A DNA stretch of 43,807 nt from Maribacter zhoushanensis (GCF_029350975.1 NZ_JARKMR010000003.1:1-43807); one strand, 5' to 3'; counted from the stretch's first letter, positions 32,040 through 42,859 are shown. A program made the numbers and translations. The notes: generated by a model not told the origin, from the letters alone.

Positions 32040-33380
32040 TTATTCTTTCACCAACTCCTTGCTCAGTTCCTCTAAAGAAACCCCTTTGGTTTCTGGCATT
32101 TTGGTTATAGCCCATATAAGTTGCAATACCATCATGCCACAGAAAAAGTAATAGATATACCATACCTGGTCTTTCAATACACCTTGTGCAGAATCTAAGA
32201 AAAACGGAGTGATCAGTGTTATAATCGCTGCAAATACCCAATGTACACTAACACCCCAAGATTGCCCGTATGCACGAACGCTATTAGGGAATATTTCTGA
32301 GATAAATACCCAAATAACCGCACCTTGCCCAATGGCATGAGAAGCAACAAAAGTACAGATGAAGGTAATGGTAAGTGTAGATCCTAAATTCATTTGAAAA
32401 CAAAGACCCACCATAATTAAACTAATAATGTAACCTATAGATCCAATAATGATCAATTGTCTTCTACCTAATTTATCCAATAAACGTATACCAATAAAGG
32501 TGAATACAAGGTTAACGATACCAATGGCAATAGAATTAAATAAAGATTCTTTACCACCTAACCCGGCCTGTTCTAAAATTTCTGGTGCATAGTACAGCAC
32601 AAAATTAATACCTGATAATTGATTGAAAAATGCAATAAAGAAAGCCAGCCAAAGCACCTTTGAGTATTTCTTTTGAAACAGTTTTTCGCTTTTGGTGGTA
32701 TGTTGCAAATCGGTCTTTATTTCAGCTAAATGTTGAGAAGCCTTTTCTTTAGGGTATATAATCTCTAATATTTTCAATGAAGCTTCATCGTCTTTTTTAT
32801 GTAAGGCCAACCATCTTGGACTTTCTGGTACGGTCAATACCATTACCGTGTATATCAACGCGGGTATGGCTTCAACACCCAACATCCAACGCCAATCGTT
32901 AGCACCATCAAAACCTTTTAATAACCAGTTAGAAACAAAGGCGATTAAAATACCGAATACCAACCAAAACTGATAGAGTCCGCCAAGCTTACCACGATTC
33001 TCTTTAGATGTAATTTCAGAAATATAAATAGGAGCGGCAACAGATGAAATACCAACACCAACACCGCCAATGAAACGAAATACGGAAAAGGAATATGGGT
33101 CTTGCGCCAAGGCAGATCCCAAGGCAGAAACCAAGAATAAGATACCTACCCAAAGTAAGGTCTTTTTACGTCCTAAATTTTTGGTAGGAATTCCACCAAA
33201 AAGAGATCCTACAACTGTTCCCCAAAGTGCCATACTCATTATAAAGGTACCGTGAAATAGGGGTGAGGTGTTCCACAACTGTTTTATGGGTTCGTTAGCG
33301 CCACTGATAACAACGGTGTCAAATCCGAATAAAAATCCTGCAAGCGCTACGGTTATAGACCAAACGATAATTCTGTTCAT
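32040..33380 (-). CDS. MFS sugar porter (XylE/GalP-like)
   Basis: A 446-aa protein with 12 hydrophobic segments. Sugar-porter signatures are GFLFGFDTVVISGA in segment 1, NLGRKKTLLW in loop 2-3 (GRK motif), RFIGGVGVGISSVAAPIYIS with PIYISEITSKENRGKL, PESPRWL after segment 6, FFNQLSGINFVLYYAPEI in segment 7 (QLSGIN sugar-binding residues), LDKLGRRQ in loop 8-9 and the C-terminal PETKGVSLEE. It should be a proton-coupled importer of a hexose or xylose. Substrate undetermined. No sugar catabolic gene is adjacent. Confidence 0.92.
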   Translation of the reverse strand: MNRIIVWSITVALAGFLFGFDTVVISGANEPIKQLWNTSPLFHGTFIMSMALWGTVVGSLFGGIPTKNLGRKKTLLWVGILFLVSALGSALAQDPYSFSVFRFIGGVGVGISSVAAPIYISEITSKENRGKLGGLYQFWLVFGILIAFVSNWLLKGFDGANDWRWMLGVEAIPALIYTVMVLTVPESPRWLALHKKDDEASLKILEIIYPKEKASQHLAEIKTDLQHTTKSEKLFQKKYSKVLWLAFFIAFFNQLSGINFVLYYAPEILEQAGLGGKESLFNSIAIGIVNLVFTFIGIRLLDKLGRRQLIIIGSIGYIISLIMVGLCFQMNLGSTLTITFICTFVASHAIGQGAVIWVFISEIFPNSVRAYGQSWGVSVHWVFAAIITLITPFFLDSAQGVLKDQVWYIYYFFCGMMVLQLIWAITKMPETKGVSLEELSKELVKE

Positions 33381-33496
33381 TGTTGAGTATTAAGTTGTAG
33401 TTAAATATAATGAATGAAATCCGTTAATTCTTAATCTAAAAGAACAATAAAAAAAATAGAGATTTGCTACCTTGTGGTATAATTAAAAATTGAACC

Positions 33497-34207
33497 ATGA
33501 AAGATTTAAAAAATAAAGTAGCCTATATAACAGGAGGCACCAAGGGTATTGGATTTGCTGTTGCACAAACATTGTTAAAACAAGGCATGAGAGTTGCCGT
33601 TAGTGGTCGATCTCAAGAGAGCGTAGATCAGGCGCTAAAAGATTTTGATAACGAAGCGGTTTTAGGTATTGTTTCTGATGTTGGCAAGATAGCGGATGAA
33701 AAGAGTGCAGTAACTAAAATTATGGAGAAATGGGGTCAGGTAGATGTGGTTTTAGCAAATGCCGGAGTTGGTAATTTTGCGCCCATAGATGAGATGACAG
33801 ATGATGAATGGCATCAAATGATAAATACTAACCTAAATGGAGCTTTCCATACATTGAAGGCATCTGTTGAAGAGTTGAAAAAGTCAAAAGGATATTACAT
33901 AACATTGGCAAGTTTGGCAGGTACCAATTTCTTTGCAAAAGGAGCTGGGTACAACGCTTCTAAATTTGGAGTAGTTGGCTTTACGCAAGCGGCAATGCTA
34001 GATTTAAGACAGTATGATATTAAAGTATCTACTATTATGCCGGGATCTGTGTCCACACATTTTAATAACAACGAACCAGATGAAAAAGATGCATGGAAAA
34101 TTCAACCAGAAGATATTGGTGAATTGGTATTGGATCTTTTACAAATGAACGAAAGAACCTTACCTAGTAAAATAGAGGTAAGGCCTACAAGACCGGACAA
34201 GAAATAG
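33497..34207 (+). CDS. SDR family oxidoreductase (FabG-like)
   Basis: A 236-aa classical short-chain dehydrogenase: TGGTKGIGFAVAQTL cofactor motif (about residues 13-27), VSGRS for NADP preference, LANAGVGNF, the catalytic Ser in ITLASLAG and YNASKFG with the Tyr/Lys pair (about 155-161), then IMPGSVSTHF. It is cytosolic, with an unknown carbonyl substrate. It converges with the AddB-like gene, with only 2 bases between their stop codons. Confidence 0.9.
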   Translation: MKDLKNKVAYITGGTKGIGFAVAQTLLKQGMRVAVSGRSQESVDQALKDFDNEAVLGIVSDVGKIADEKSAVTKIMEKWGQVDVVLANAGVGNFAPIDEMTDDEWHQMINTNLNGAFHTLKASVEELKKSKGYYITLASLAGTNFFAKGAGYNASKFGVVGFTQAAMLDLRQYDIKVSTIMPGSVSTHFNNNEPDEKDAWKIQPEDIGELVLDLLQMNERTLPSKIEVRPTRPDKK

Positions 34208-34209
34208 TA

Positions 34210-36951
34210 TTACACTTCTTTCTCTGTAAAAGGAATGTCAGCATTACAGATTTCTGTAATCAACTGACCAAGTATCTGCTCGAAATCAGAAATTACCTCA
34301 TTATTTATAATGTGATTTTTTGGTCCTCGAGCAGCTTCTTTTTGAGCGAATAGCAAAGTGCCATCGGCAAAATTCTTAAGGGATATAATACCTGCTTGTA
34401 TGGTTAGATTTTCTGTGGGATGCGTTTTGAAAAACATTAATCCGTAGCAAAGTAATTGAAACGCTTTGCTGAATTGGTACTCATCTGTCAAGACATCCCA
34501 ATCCATTAGTTCAACATTACGGCGTTCTACCTTACCTGTTTTGTAATCTATGATACGGGTTATGCCATCATATTCATCTACGCGATCTAATTTTCCTTTT
34601 AAGATAATAGGGAAATCTAACCCTGGTACAGTTAATGGTACAGACAATGCCTGTTCTAGCGCAATAATTTTAATGCTATGGTCTTTTATAGCAGCTATTT
34701 CAGCATCAATAAACGTTTGTATGTATTTCAGGATAACATGAAAAGAAATATAATTTTTACCGGAACTTATGTTTCCTTCTTTGTACGTTTTCTCAAAATT
34801 ACGTGCTACTGATGTAGAAACGTTTTTACGAATATCGTTCAGTAATTCTTTGGTTAAGGTTTTTCCAACTAGCGGTGTGTATAGCTCTTCTAAACTATCA
34901 TGAACAATGGTGCCAAAGGTATTTGGTGCCAAAGTTTCCTCTACTTGCATGACTTCATTGATATTCAATAAATTCTGCTTATAAAAATCAATAGGGTTTC
35001 TAATATAATTACTCAGTGAGCTTGGTGAAAAGCCTTTTCTTGCTTTCTCACGAATAAGCTCCATTAAACTTTTTGTCTTATCAACCTGCTCTATTTCTTT
35101 TGTAATAGGCTGAATAGTGGGTGTGGCAATAAAAGATTTTATATCTGTTCTATTGTCGTCAGTTAATAGTTGGGTAATTAACCTACTTCTTTCGCCACCT
35201 TCTAAAGCATCTGGTTCTGTATTATAAAGAACGTATACATTTTTGGCACGTTGCAGTAAACGATAAAAGTGATAGGTATAAACCGCATCTTTCTCTTTAT
35301 ATGTAGGTAATCCGTTTTTTATTTTTAGGTCAAAGGGTATAAATGAGTTATTAGATTTCCCTGATGGTAAAACCCCCTCATTTACAGAAGTAATAATAAT
35401 TGTTTCAAAATCTAGCAATCTACTTTCTAACATCCCCATAATCTGGATACCTTCAATAGGATTCCCCTGAAAATCTAAAGTTTCTGAACTCAATAATTGA
35501 CTAAACAGATGCTTAAGACTTTTTAGATTATTGATGTATGTAAAGCTTGTGCATAAATCTTTTAATTGATTGAATAGGGTGAAAAATTTATATAACTGTT
35601 CTAATAGTAAAGAATTCTGTTTTACAATTTCTATAATTCTGATGGACTGAATAAGTGCCAGAAAGTTATCTATAAGCTTGTTTGGATTATTCTTTACATC
35701 TTCAAAAAGTAAATGTATAGCCGCATTTTCTGGTAGCAGTTCACGTATTTGAGTATTGGTGATGTAAGACCAGTTATTCGTTTTGATTTTTGAAACTAAA
35801 CGCTCTGTAGAGACTTCGTTAGCATCAAATAGTAATACAGCATATGAATGTGTCAAAAGATTCAGTAAATGCTTGTAGAACCATCCCTTTTCGGTTTTTT
35901 GTTCATGAAACTCAATAAGGTTGGTAAAAAAGCTAGCCAATGTTGTAGATTCTAGCTTTTGCCCCATGGTAATATTCGTGGCAGGAATATTGTCAGGAAT
36001 AGAATTCAACAACGGATTCAATAATTCTTCATTACCTAGAACAATAGCAGCGTTACGCAAGGAGTCTGGGGATTCATTTTTTATGTTGTACAGCAAGTCA
36101 CCCACATAATTGACTTGTGAGATATTTTTAGGAACACCAATAATTTCAATATTCTTTTTGGTATTGTAGTAATTGGTGAGCCCTGCAAGAGGTTTGTCTT
36201 TTAAAATATTCCAAGTGCTTTGGTAGTTGCGTATAAAAAAACCAGCATCATGAATATTGTCTTGTAGAAAGTAAGGGTCAATATCCCAATAAATAGAAGC
36301 ATCTGTCTTTTCAAGAATGGTTTGGATGAGAATACTTTCTGCCGTGTTCAGTGCATTAAAACCTAAGAACACATGTTTTTTGTTGGTGTTGCTGAGGTAA
36401 TTTGGTAATTCTGAAACCGAGGTTTTGTAAATAAGACCCTGGTGTCCTAGTCCCTGTTCAAGTAACCGGTTATTAAACTGATGGTATATACCCTCAAGAT
36501 ACCTCCAGAAATGAAGATAATTTTCAATCATCTCAGAATTATCTGTATTTAATGACCAGTGGTTTACCTCTTGTATAGCGGCTACATTTTGGTATAAGGT
36601 AGATGCGTCAACTAAATAACGATCAACTTCATTAAAATCTTGTAAAAGTATTTGTCCCCATTTTAAGAAAGAATCGAAAGATTCTTTTTCATAGTCCCCT
36701 ACTTTTAAATAGGCATTATAGAGTTCAAATAATTGCGTGGTAGTATTTGCGGTAACTAAGTTAGAAACCTTTTCTATGAAATCTTCTATACTATAGATTT
36801 CTGGAGCAAGTACTGTTTTGGTAAGAGATTGCGATAATATTTTTTTAAGAAAAACACCTGCACGTTTACTGGGTAGAATAAAAACTACATTACCAGTATC
36901 TGGGTTATTCTTTATTACTTCTTGTACTACATCTTTTATAAAGCTCTGCAT
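34210..36951 (-). CDS. addB: AddB-like PD-(D/E)XK nuclease
   Basis: A 913-aa protein. The N-terminal helicase-like region begins VVFILPSKRAGVFLKKI but has no GxGKT P-loop, so it should not be an active ATPase. The middle carries the inactive-helicase segments ESRLLDFETIIITSVNEGVL and NVYVLYNTEPDA. The C-terminal nuclease has ILKGKLDRVDEYDG and IIDYKTGKVE (about residues 785-809) with the D...DxK catalytic set and the QLLCYGLMF helix. The four-Cys Fe-S staple of Bacillus AddB is absent. It should partner the AddA-like protein encoded 2.7 kb upstream. A palindromic terminator separates it from ompA. Confidence 0.88.
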   Translation of the reverse strand: MQSFIKDVVQEVIKNNPDTGNVVFILPSKRAGVFLKKILSQSLTKTVLAPEIYSIEDFIEKVSNLVTANTTTQLFELYNAYLKVGDYEKESFDSFLKWGQILLQDFNEVDRYLVDASTLYQNVAAIQEVNHWSLNTDNSEMIENYLHFWRYLEGIYHQFNNRLLEQGLGHQGLIYKTSVSELPNYLSNTNKKHVFLGFNALNTAESILIQTILEKTDASIYWDIDPYFLQDNIHDAGFFIRNYQSTWNILKDKPLAGLTNYYNTKKNIEIIGVPKNISQVNYVGDLLYNIKNESPDSLRNAAIVLGNEELLNPLLNSIPDNIPATNITMGQKLESTTLASFFTNLIEFHEQKTEKGWFYKHLLNLLTHSYAVLLFDANEVSTERLVSKIKTNNWSYITNTQIRELLPENAAIHLLFEDVKNNPNKLIDNFLALIQSIRIIEIVKQNSLLLEQLYKFFTLFNQLKDLCTSFTYINNLKSLKHLFSQLLSSETLDFQGNPIEGIQIMGMLESRLLDFETIIITSVNEGVLPSGKSNNSFIPFDLKIKNGLPTYKEKDAVYTYHFYRLLQRAKNVYVLYNTEPDALEGGERSRLITQLLTDDNRTDIKSFIATPTIQPITKEIEQVDKTKSLMELIREKARKGFSPSSLSNYIRNPIDFYKQNLLNINEVMQVEETLAPNTFGTIVHDSLEELYTPLVGKTLTKELLNDIRKNVSTSVARNFEKTYKEGNISSGKNYISFHVILKYIQTFIDAEIAAIKDHSIKIIALEQALSVPLTVPGLDFPIILKGKLDRVDEYDGITRIIDYKTGKVERRNVELMDWDVLTDEYQFSKAFQLLCYGLMFFKTHPTENLTIQAGIISLKNFADGTLLFAQKEAARGPKNHIINNEVISDFEQILGQLITEICNADIPFTEKEV

Positions 36952-36964
36952 GGTGTAAAAATAA

Positions 36965-36992
36965 AAAAGCTCCGCAATATTGCGGAGCTTTT
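36965..36992. terminator. Perfect 14-bp palindromic terminator
   Basis: AAAAGCTCCGCAAT (36965-36978) and its exact complement (36979-36992). It lies between ompA and the addB-like gene on minus and ends the ompA message. Confidence 0.85.
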
Positions 36993-37023
36993 ATTTATTA
37001 AAACACTTAGGTTTTTATTAAAC

Positions 37024-38367
37024 TTATTTTACTAAGTTAATTTCTACCCTTCTGTTTTGAGCTCTACCAGCTCTTGTATTGTTTGTAGCCATTGGCTTAG
37101 ACTCACCGTAACCTACAGCAGATAATCTAAACTCTTCGATTCCTTTGTCTACTAAGAATTCTTTTACAGAAAGAGCTCTTGACTCAGAAAGGCTTTGGTT
37201 TAATTTTTCGCTACCTACGCTGTCAGTATGACCTTCAACAGTAAACTTAGCGTTAGGGTATTCTTTAAGGATTGTGATAATGTCAACCATTACAGAAGTA
37301 GATTCAGCTTTGATAGAAGATTTACCTGTATCAAATAAGATAGTTCTAGCGTAATCGTTCAATTGCTTTTGAACTTCTTCAGTTACTTCAGGACAACCAG
37401 CGTTAGCTACTGTACCAGCAACATCTGGACATTGATCATCTTTGTCAAGTACACCGTCACCGTCTTTATCAGCCCAAGGACAACCTTTGTTTTCAGCAGG
37501 ACCAGCTTCAGAAGGACAAGCGTCATCTTTATCAGCAACACCGTCACCATCAGCATCAGGACAACCAGCTAAAGCAGGAAGACCAGCTTCGTTAGGACAA
37601 GCATCATCTTTATCAGCAACACCGTCACCGTCAGCATCAGGACATCCGTTCATTTCTTTAGAACCAGCTTCGTTAGGACAAGCATCTTTGCTGTCTTCGA
37701 TGCCATCACCGTCAGAATCAGGACAACCGTTGAATGCTTCAAGACCAGCAACTTCTGGACAAGCATCATCTTTATCGTAGATACCATCACCATCAGTATC
37801 AGTACCACCAAATTTAACTGAAATACCAGCTAAGTGTTGGAAGTGAGGAGCTAAGTAATCTTCGAAAGCATGCTTGTAAGAAGATTGTAATGTAAGACCT
37901 AAGTTTTCAGAAAACCAGATGTTTACACCAACACCACCATTTGCAGTACCAGCACCGATTTCATCGATCCAAGTATAACCACCACCGATTTCTACGAAAG
38001 GATCGATAACAGTTTGTCTTTTTATGATATCATATTTAATTGTACCATCTATAGCGTAGTGAGATAAATCGTCAACGCTAGTATCACCTAATTTGCTGAT
38101 TTTGTTAAGAGAACCTCTTGCACCAACAGAGAAACCATCTCCAATTGACTTAGATACTCCTACGTAAGAGATAGAAGGTAAAATGTTCCAGTGATCGTTC
38201 ACATTGAAGAATTCGTTACCGAAAGAACTTACATCCGAAGTTGGATATACGTCAATGGCATTAACCCCAAATTGCACTTGCCAAGGGTTATTCTCGTCTT
38301 GCGCTTGTATGCTGTTGATACCTACTACAAGTAGGGCAACCGCCAATAATTTGCTAAGATGTTTCAT
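37024..38367 (-). CDS. OmpA family protein with thrombospondin type 3 repeats
   Basis: A 447-aa outer-membrane protein. The signal peptide ends ...GINSIQAQ (about residue 22). An eight-strand-barrel-like region runs to about residue 190. Then come about five calcium-binding TSP3 units of the type [19 protein letters not shown] (about 194-325). The C-terminal OmpA peptidoglycan-binding domain shows [20 protein letters not shown] and [13 protein letters not shown] and ends [10 protein letters not shown]. It links the outer membrane to peptidoglycan. Its own promoter is strong, and it is probably abundant. Confidence 0.95.
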   Translation of the reverse strand: MKHLSKLLAVALLVVGINSIQAQDENNPWQVQFGVNAIDVYPTSDVSSFGNEFFNVNDHWNILPSISYVGVSKSIGDGFSVGARGSLNKISKLGDTSVDDLSHYAIDGTIKYDIIKRQTVIDPFVEIGGGYTWIDEIGAGTANGGVGVNIWFSENLGLTLQSSYKHAFEDYLAPHFQHLAGISVKFGGTDTDGDGIYDKDDACPEVAGLEAFNGCPDSDGDGIEDSKDACPNEAGSKEMNGCPDADGDGVADKDDACPNEAGLPALAGCPDADGDGVADKDDACPSEAGPAENKGCPWADKDGDGVLDKDDQCPDVAGTVANAGCPEVTEEVQKQLNDYARTILFDTGKSSIKAESTSVMVDIITILKEYPNAKFTVEGHTDSVGSEKLNQSLSESRALSVKEFLVDKGIEEFRLSAVGYGESKPMATNNTRAGRAQNRRVEINLVK

Positions 38368-38401
38368 GTATTAAATTTTAAGTTTAAGTGTTTATTAGCT
38401 G

Positions 38402-38432
38402 CAAATGTAACTTGTTAAATATTATTAACAAA
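38402..38432 (-). promoter_or_regulatory. Consensus promoter of ompA
   Basis: On minus: TTTG (38429-38432), 19 bases, TACATTTG (38402-38409). Both boxes match the Bacteroidetes consensus exactly, 34 bases from the start codon. Confidence 0.8.
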
Positions 38433-38480
38433 ATCAATTTCCTATTTTTTTTAGCGCTTTTAATAGATTAAATGCTGCAT

Positions 38481-39674
38481 TTAAACGATTTTTAATTCTT
38501 TTCCAACTTCTGTAAACGCCTTAATGGCCGCATCTAAATGTTCTTTAGAATGTGCCGCAGATAGTTGAACCCTAATACGGGCCTTGCCTTTTGGCACTAC
38601 CGGATAGAAAAAACCGATAACATAAATGCCCCTTTCCAACAATTTGTTGGCCATATCTTGCGATAATTTTGCATCGTACAACATTACGGGGACAATGGCA
38701 GAATCTCCATCAACAATGTCAAAGCCTGCGTTTTTAATGCCTTTTTTAAAGTATGCAGTATTTTCTTGCAACTTATCTCTTAAAGAAGTGTCATTCTCCA
38801 GCATGTCAAACACCTTAATAGATGCCCCTACAATTGCTGGTGCCAAGGAGTTTGAGAATAGATAGGGTCTAGATCTTTGTCTTAATAAGGTGATGATTTC
38901 TTTTTTACCTGTTGTATATCCGCCCATGGCGCCACCTAATGCTTTACCTAAGGTCCCTGTAATAATGTCAATTCTGCCCATTACACCTTTTTCCTCTAAG
39001 GTTCCTTTACCTTTCTCACCTATAAATCCGGTTGCATGGCATTCATCGATCATTACTAAAGCATCATATTTATCGGCTAGATCACAAATCTTATCTAACG
39101 GAGCTACAATACCGTCCATGGAGAACACGCCATCGGTAACGATAATTTTAAAACGAGCTCCGTCTTCGTTCGCTTTTATCAGCTGCGCTTCTAAATCTGC
39201 CATGTCGCTATTTGCATAACGGTAGCGCTTTGCTTTACACAAACGAACACCGTCAATTATAGAAGCATGGTTTAAAGAGTCAGATATGATGGCATCTTCT
39301 GCAGTAAGCAAAGGTTCAAACACTCCGCCATTAGCATCAAAGGCAGCGGCATATAATATGGTATCCTCTGTGCCATAGAAATGTGCAATCTTTTGTTCTA
39401 AGGTTTTGTGAATATCTTGTGTACCACAGATAAAACGAACAGAAGACATACCAAAGCCATGCGTATCCATAGCATCTTTAGCGGCTTGTATAACATCTGG
39501 GTGAGATGAAAGACCTAAATAATTATTGGCGCAAAAATTTATAACCTCTTGTCCTGTATTAATTTTTATAACGGCATCTTGTGGAGAAACAATTACCCGT
39601 TCCTCTTTAAAGAGTCCGTCATTTTTAATGTTCTCAATTTCTTGCTGTAAATGTTCTTTGATTTTTCCGTACAT
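38481..39674 (-). CDS. kbl: Glycine C-acetyltransferase (2-amino-3-ketobutyrate CoA ligase)
   Basis: A 397-aa PLP-dependent alpha-oxoamine synthase of exact family length. Landmarks are [16 protein letters not shown] near residue 48, [20 protein letters not shown], the PLP-binding [15 protein letters not shown] and the Schiff-base lysine in [14 protein letters not shown] (Lys about residue 244). It cleaves 2-amino-3-ketobutyrate with CoA to glycine and acetyl-CoA in threonine breakdown. No threonine dehydrogenase gene is in the window. It starts 6 bases after the AddA-like stop, so it is co-transcribed with that gene. Confidence 0.95.
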   Translation of the reverse strand: MYGKIKEHLQQEIENIKNDGLFKEERVIVSPQDAVIKINTGQEVINFCANNYLGLSSHPDVIQAAKDAMDTHGFGMSSVRFICGTQDIHKTLEQKIAHFYGTEDTILYAAAFDANGGVFEPLLTAEDAIISDSLNHASIIDGVRLCKAKRYRYANSDMADLEAQLIKANEDGARFKIIVTDGVFSMDGIVAPLDKICDLADKYDALVMIDECHATGFIGEKGKGTLEEKGVMGRIDIITGTLGKALGGAMGGYTTGKKEIITLLRQRSRPYLFSNSLAPAIVGASIKVFDMLENDTSLRDKLQENTAYFKKGIKNAGFDIVDGDSAIVPVMLYDAKLSQDMANKLLERGIYVIGFFYPVVPKGKARIRVQLSAAHSKEHLDAAIKAFTEVGKELKIV

Positions 39675-39680
39675 ATTCCT

Positions 39681-42600
39681 TTATATATAATCTAATTCTA
39701 TTTCTGTGTTTATGTATACAATGATTTTGTGATCAATTGTGTAGCCCATATTTGAAAAACTCTGGGCATATGCATTTATTTGATGATGGTATTTGGGGTT
39801 TTGTTCCCCAGTTTTATAATCTATAATGGTAGCGTGGTTATTTTTAATCACTACCCTATCTGGTCTTTGAACGGTACCATCTGCAAGTAATAAGTCGCGT
39901 TCATTTAATACCTCTACATCACTTTGGTAAAACTGGGTCAAATCTTTATGAAAGATGACCTTTTTTACAATTTCCTTTATCCCGTTTACTTCTTGCTCTT
40001 TGATCAGTCCTTTTTGTAGTGCCATTTGTACTGCTCTATCTAAATTTGAAGTCGTGTAAATAGCTCCTAATATATAATGTATAACATTACCTTGGTTAAT
40101 GGCAATATCTAAACCCTCATCCCATAAAGTACCTGCTAGTGCAAGTATCTTAAAATCGGGTCTATTTTTATTAGTATATATATAAGGTATAGTTAATTGG
40201 TCTGTACTAGTTTGTTCTTTAGTGCTTTGTAGCGGTAATTCTCCAAAATCATATGATAATTTATCTTGTTGATATTCGTCAATACTCTTTAAAAAATGAA
40301 TGAATAGCCCAGAGTAGTAATTGGTATTGTGTTCGCCCTTTTTATCTAGTTTGTTGGCGCTAATGATAAACAGTGCTTTAACCGCTCTGGTAAGTACTAC
40401 GTACAAAAGGTTAAAGGCATCTAGCTGTAATTTTTGATGGTCTATTTCATACAGCAATGATTCTAACTCGCCATATTCTTGTACTTCTTGTTTTTTATTG
40501 ATGAGAACTTCAGAAAAACCGAGAAATTCCTTTTTATTTACCGGAAGCCATAATTTAGGATCAATTTCTTCATAAACGTTAGAATCGGCATATGGGAAAA
40601 TAACTACCGGAAACTCTAAACCTTTAGATTTGTGAATGGTCATGATCTGTACCGATTCAATATTTTCTGGTGTACTAATGCTTGCCGAATTACCTTTCTT
40701 GTCCCAATAATCTAAAAAAGACTGCATATCTGAACCATATTTCTGTTCAACGTCAAAAACAAGATCCATAAAAGCAGAAAGGTGAGCGTCAGAAGTAGGG
40801 ATTAAGTCAAAGGTTTTTATGGCATAAGCTAATCCATCAAACACCGAAGCCTGTCTAAGTTTAGAAGCGTCAAATCCATATATTTCTAAAAGGTGTGCAT
40901 CTAGCTTGCCTAGGTTCTCATAGATGTAGGCGTGCTTATCATTTTTTCCTTCAGATAGAAAATTTAAAATCTCATATTGAATCTCTTGTTCAGTAGGCTG
41001 AACCATATATCGAATAAGCTGCACCAAGAAAATTGCTTTTGCACTTTCGCTTAGTAACAAAGAGTCAGACGAAACAACAGGTATTTTATGCTGCATTAAA
41101 AAATCTGCCAACAGTAGACCATGCTTTTTCTTTCTAATGATAATACAGATGTCACTATTGGTGTAGCCTTGGTCTAAGCATTGCTGAATAGTAGTTAAGG
41201 TGTTTGCAGCATATTCGTCATCGTTATCTTCTTCTAATAGGGAAATATGTACATAGCCACCTTCTTTCTGATTGGTTTCTTGGGTATTTCCTTTTTTAAA
41301 GAACTCTTGGTAAATGTCGTTCTCTAAAAACGGACTTATACTTTGAAAAAAGTTGTTGTTGAAATTGATGACTTCTGCATAACTTCTGTAGTTTTTGGGT
41401 AAAGTTACCAGGTCTGATGCTATGGTAAACGGATGCGTTTGGTGTGTTGCCAGTTCTAGAAACTGTTCGGCCTTACCACCACGCCATCTATAAATAGCTT
41501 GTTTTGGGTCGCCCACCAAAAACAAGGAGCCGGTACTACCTAATTCATCTTCACCTTCCATGGCACTCCCAATTAAAGGAATGAGGTTTTCCCATTGCAT
41601 TTGTGAAGTATCTTGAAATTCATCTATAAAGTAATGACGGTATTTTTCTCCAAGTCGCTCGTAAATAAACGGTGCAGGTTGATCCTTGACCTCTTTGGCA
41701 ATTAGGGTGTTGAATTCTGAAATAGACAATTGGTCTTTTTCTTCTTGAATAATCTTCAGCTCTTTTTGAATGGCGTTCAACAATGCAAAAGGGATAATGT
41801 TTCTATTGATATTGGCATAGAGTCCCCTTTTATAAATCAATTGCTTTATGGCTTGGTAATGCTGAAGTAGTTGTGGTGCTAAATCTTCTGGTGCATTTTT
41901 AACAGTAGCTTTTACAATTTTGCCTTGAATTAAATTATCCTCTAGTTTGTTATTGTAAAGTTGGGTAGGCGTAAAGTTGCCGGCTATTATTTTCTTAAAA
42001 TGATTAGGTAATGTTTCTCTTGGGAAATCTTTAAGGTCTAATCCTGTTGCAGTGATAGTATCAATAGAAGCAGAGGCTAGTTCAATAATACGTGCCTCTA
42101 GAGTTTTTGTTTGTTTTTTAAGATGGGTTTGTAATTTTAGGAAGTCGCCTAATTCAACATCTTTTAATTGCTTTAAATGTTCAGCATTGTTTTCATCGAA
42201 AATGAGTTTACCTATTTTTAAAAGATCAAATCCAATATCCCAGCTACGGTCATCTTCAATTTTTTCTAAAGCAAAATCTAAAAGCACCTTTGTGAATTCT
42301 GGGTCTTCACCTGCTTTACTGATTACACGTTCAACGGCTTCTTGTAAAAGAAGATCCACATCAAGTACCACCTCAAAATTTTGCGGGATCTTTAAGTCTT
42401 TTGCAAAAGTTCTTATTAGTCTGTGTGTAAACTTATCAATGGTTGAAATATCAAAAAATGCGTAATTGTGTAATATTTGTTTTAACCGAAGTTTGCTTAG
42501 TGCGGGTAATTCTTCAAAAGTATAACTAGTTTCATTTAAGATGTCATTGAATAACGGATTTGCATCTTCAATAGACGTAGTATTAGAGAATTCGAACAAG

Positions 42601-42776
42601 CTGTTCAAGATTCTATGTTTCATTTCATTTACCGCTTTATTGGTAAATGTGATAGCTAAAATCTTTCTAAAATTTTGAGGAGAAGCCAGTATAATTTTCA
42701 AGTATACCTTGGCAAGAGCATAAGTTTTGCCGGATCCCGCAGAAGCATTGTATATGGTAAAAGAATTACTAGACAC
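39681..42776 (-). CDS. addA: AddA-like UvrD helicase-nuclease
   Basis: A 1031-aa SF1A helicase with a C-terminal nuclease. Motifs: YNASAGSGKTYALAKVYL (Walker A, residues 9-26), ILAITFTNKAVNEMKHRIL (Ia), YRHYFIDEFQDTSQMQWENL (Walker B), LVGDPKQAIYRWRGG (III), TLPKNYRS (IV), VQIMTIHKSKGLEFPVVIFP (V) and NLLYVVLTRAVKALFI (VI). The C-terminal PD-(D/E)XK domain has RPDRVVIKNNHATIIDYKTG (about 980-999). The start is GTG, fixed by an in-frame TAA two codons upstream. It should unwind and resect broken DNA ends together with the AddB-like protein. Confidence 0.92.
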   Translation of the reverse strand: MSSNSFTIYNASAGSGKTYALAKVYLKIILASPQNFRKILAITFTNKAVNEMKHRILNSLFEFSNTTSIEDANPLFNDILNETSYTFEELPALSKLRLKQILHNYAFFDISTIDKFTHRLIRTFAKDLKIPQNFEVVLDVDLLLQEAVERVISKAGEDPEFTKVLLDFALEKIEDDRSWDIGFDLLKIGKLIFDENNAEHLKQLKDVELGDFLKLQTHLKKQTKTLEARIIELASASIDTITATGLDLKDFPRETLPNHFKKIIAGNFTPTQLYNNKLEDNLIQGKIVKATVKNAPEDLAPQLLQHYQAIKQLIYKRGLYANINRNIIPFALLNAIQKELKIIQEEKDQLSISEFNTLIAKEVKDQPAPFIYERLGEKYRHYFIDEFQDTSQMQWENLIPLIGSAMEGEDELGSTGSLFLVGDPKQAIYRWRGGKAEQFLELATHQTHPFTIASDLVTLPKNYRSYAEVINFNNNFFQSISPFLENDIYQEFFKKGNTQETNQKEGGYVHISLLEEDNDDEYAANTLTTIQQCLDQGYTNSDICIIIRKKKHGLLLADFLMQHKIPVVSSDSLLLSESAKAIFLVQLIRYMVQPTEQEIQYEILNFLSEGKNDKHAYIYENLGKLDAHLLEIYGFDASKLRQASVFDGLAYAIKTFDLIPTSDAHLSAFMDLVFDVEQKYGSDMQSFLDYWDKKGNSASISTPENIESVQIMTIHKSKGLEFPVVIFPYADSNVYEEIDPKLWLPVNKKEFLGFSEVLINKKQEVQEYGELESLLYEIDHQKLQLDAFNLLYVVLTRAVKALFIISANKLDKKGEHNTNYYSGLFIHFLKSIDEYQQDKLSYDFGELPLQSTKEQTSTDQLTIPYIYTNKNRPDFKILALAGTLWDEGLDIAINQGNVIHYILGAIYTTSNLDRAVQMALQKGLIKEQEVNGIKEIVKKVIFHKDLTQFYQSDVEVLNERDLLLADGTVQRPDRVVIKNNHATIIDYKTGEQNPKYHHQINAYAQSFSNMGYTIDHKIIVYINTEIELDYI

Positions 42777-42851
42777 AGATTTTTACCGCAAATTAAGGAT
42801 TCCTGTACAGTTCTTAACAAATTATTACGTGAATATAAATGTTAAAATCCG

Positions 42852-42859
42852 TAACTTTG
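42852..42859 (+). promoter_or_regulatory. -7 box of sodA
   Basis: TAACTTTG fits TAnnTTTG, 36 bases before the start codon. The -33 position has only ACGTG, a weak match. Confidence 0.55.

Noticed and set aside
37442..37780. Plus-strand frame of 112 codons opposite the OmpA gene
   Set aside because: It is the complement of the Asp/Gly-rich TSP3 repeats and gives a low-complexity Ser/Pro string. OmpA on minus is certain.
37430..37800. Periodic DNA repeats that might suggest CRISPR
   Set aside because: The periodicity encodes TSP3 protein repeats; there are no unique spacers of constant length.
42052..42465. Plus-strand 137-codon frame opposite the AddA-like gene
   Set aside because: Ser/Arg-rich complement of a certain helicase gene, with no independent support.
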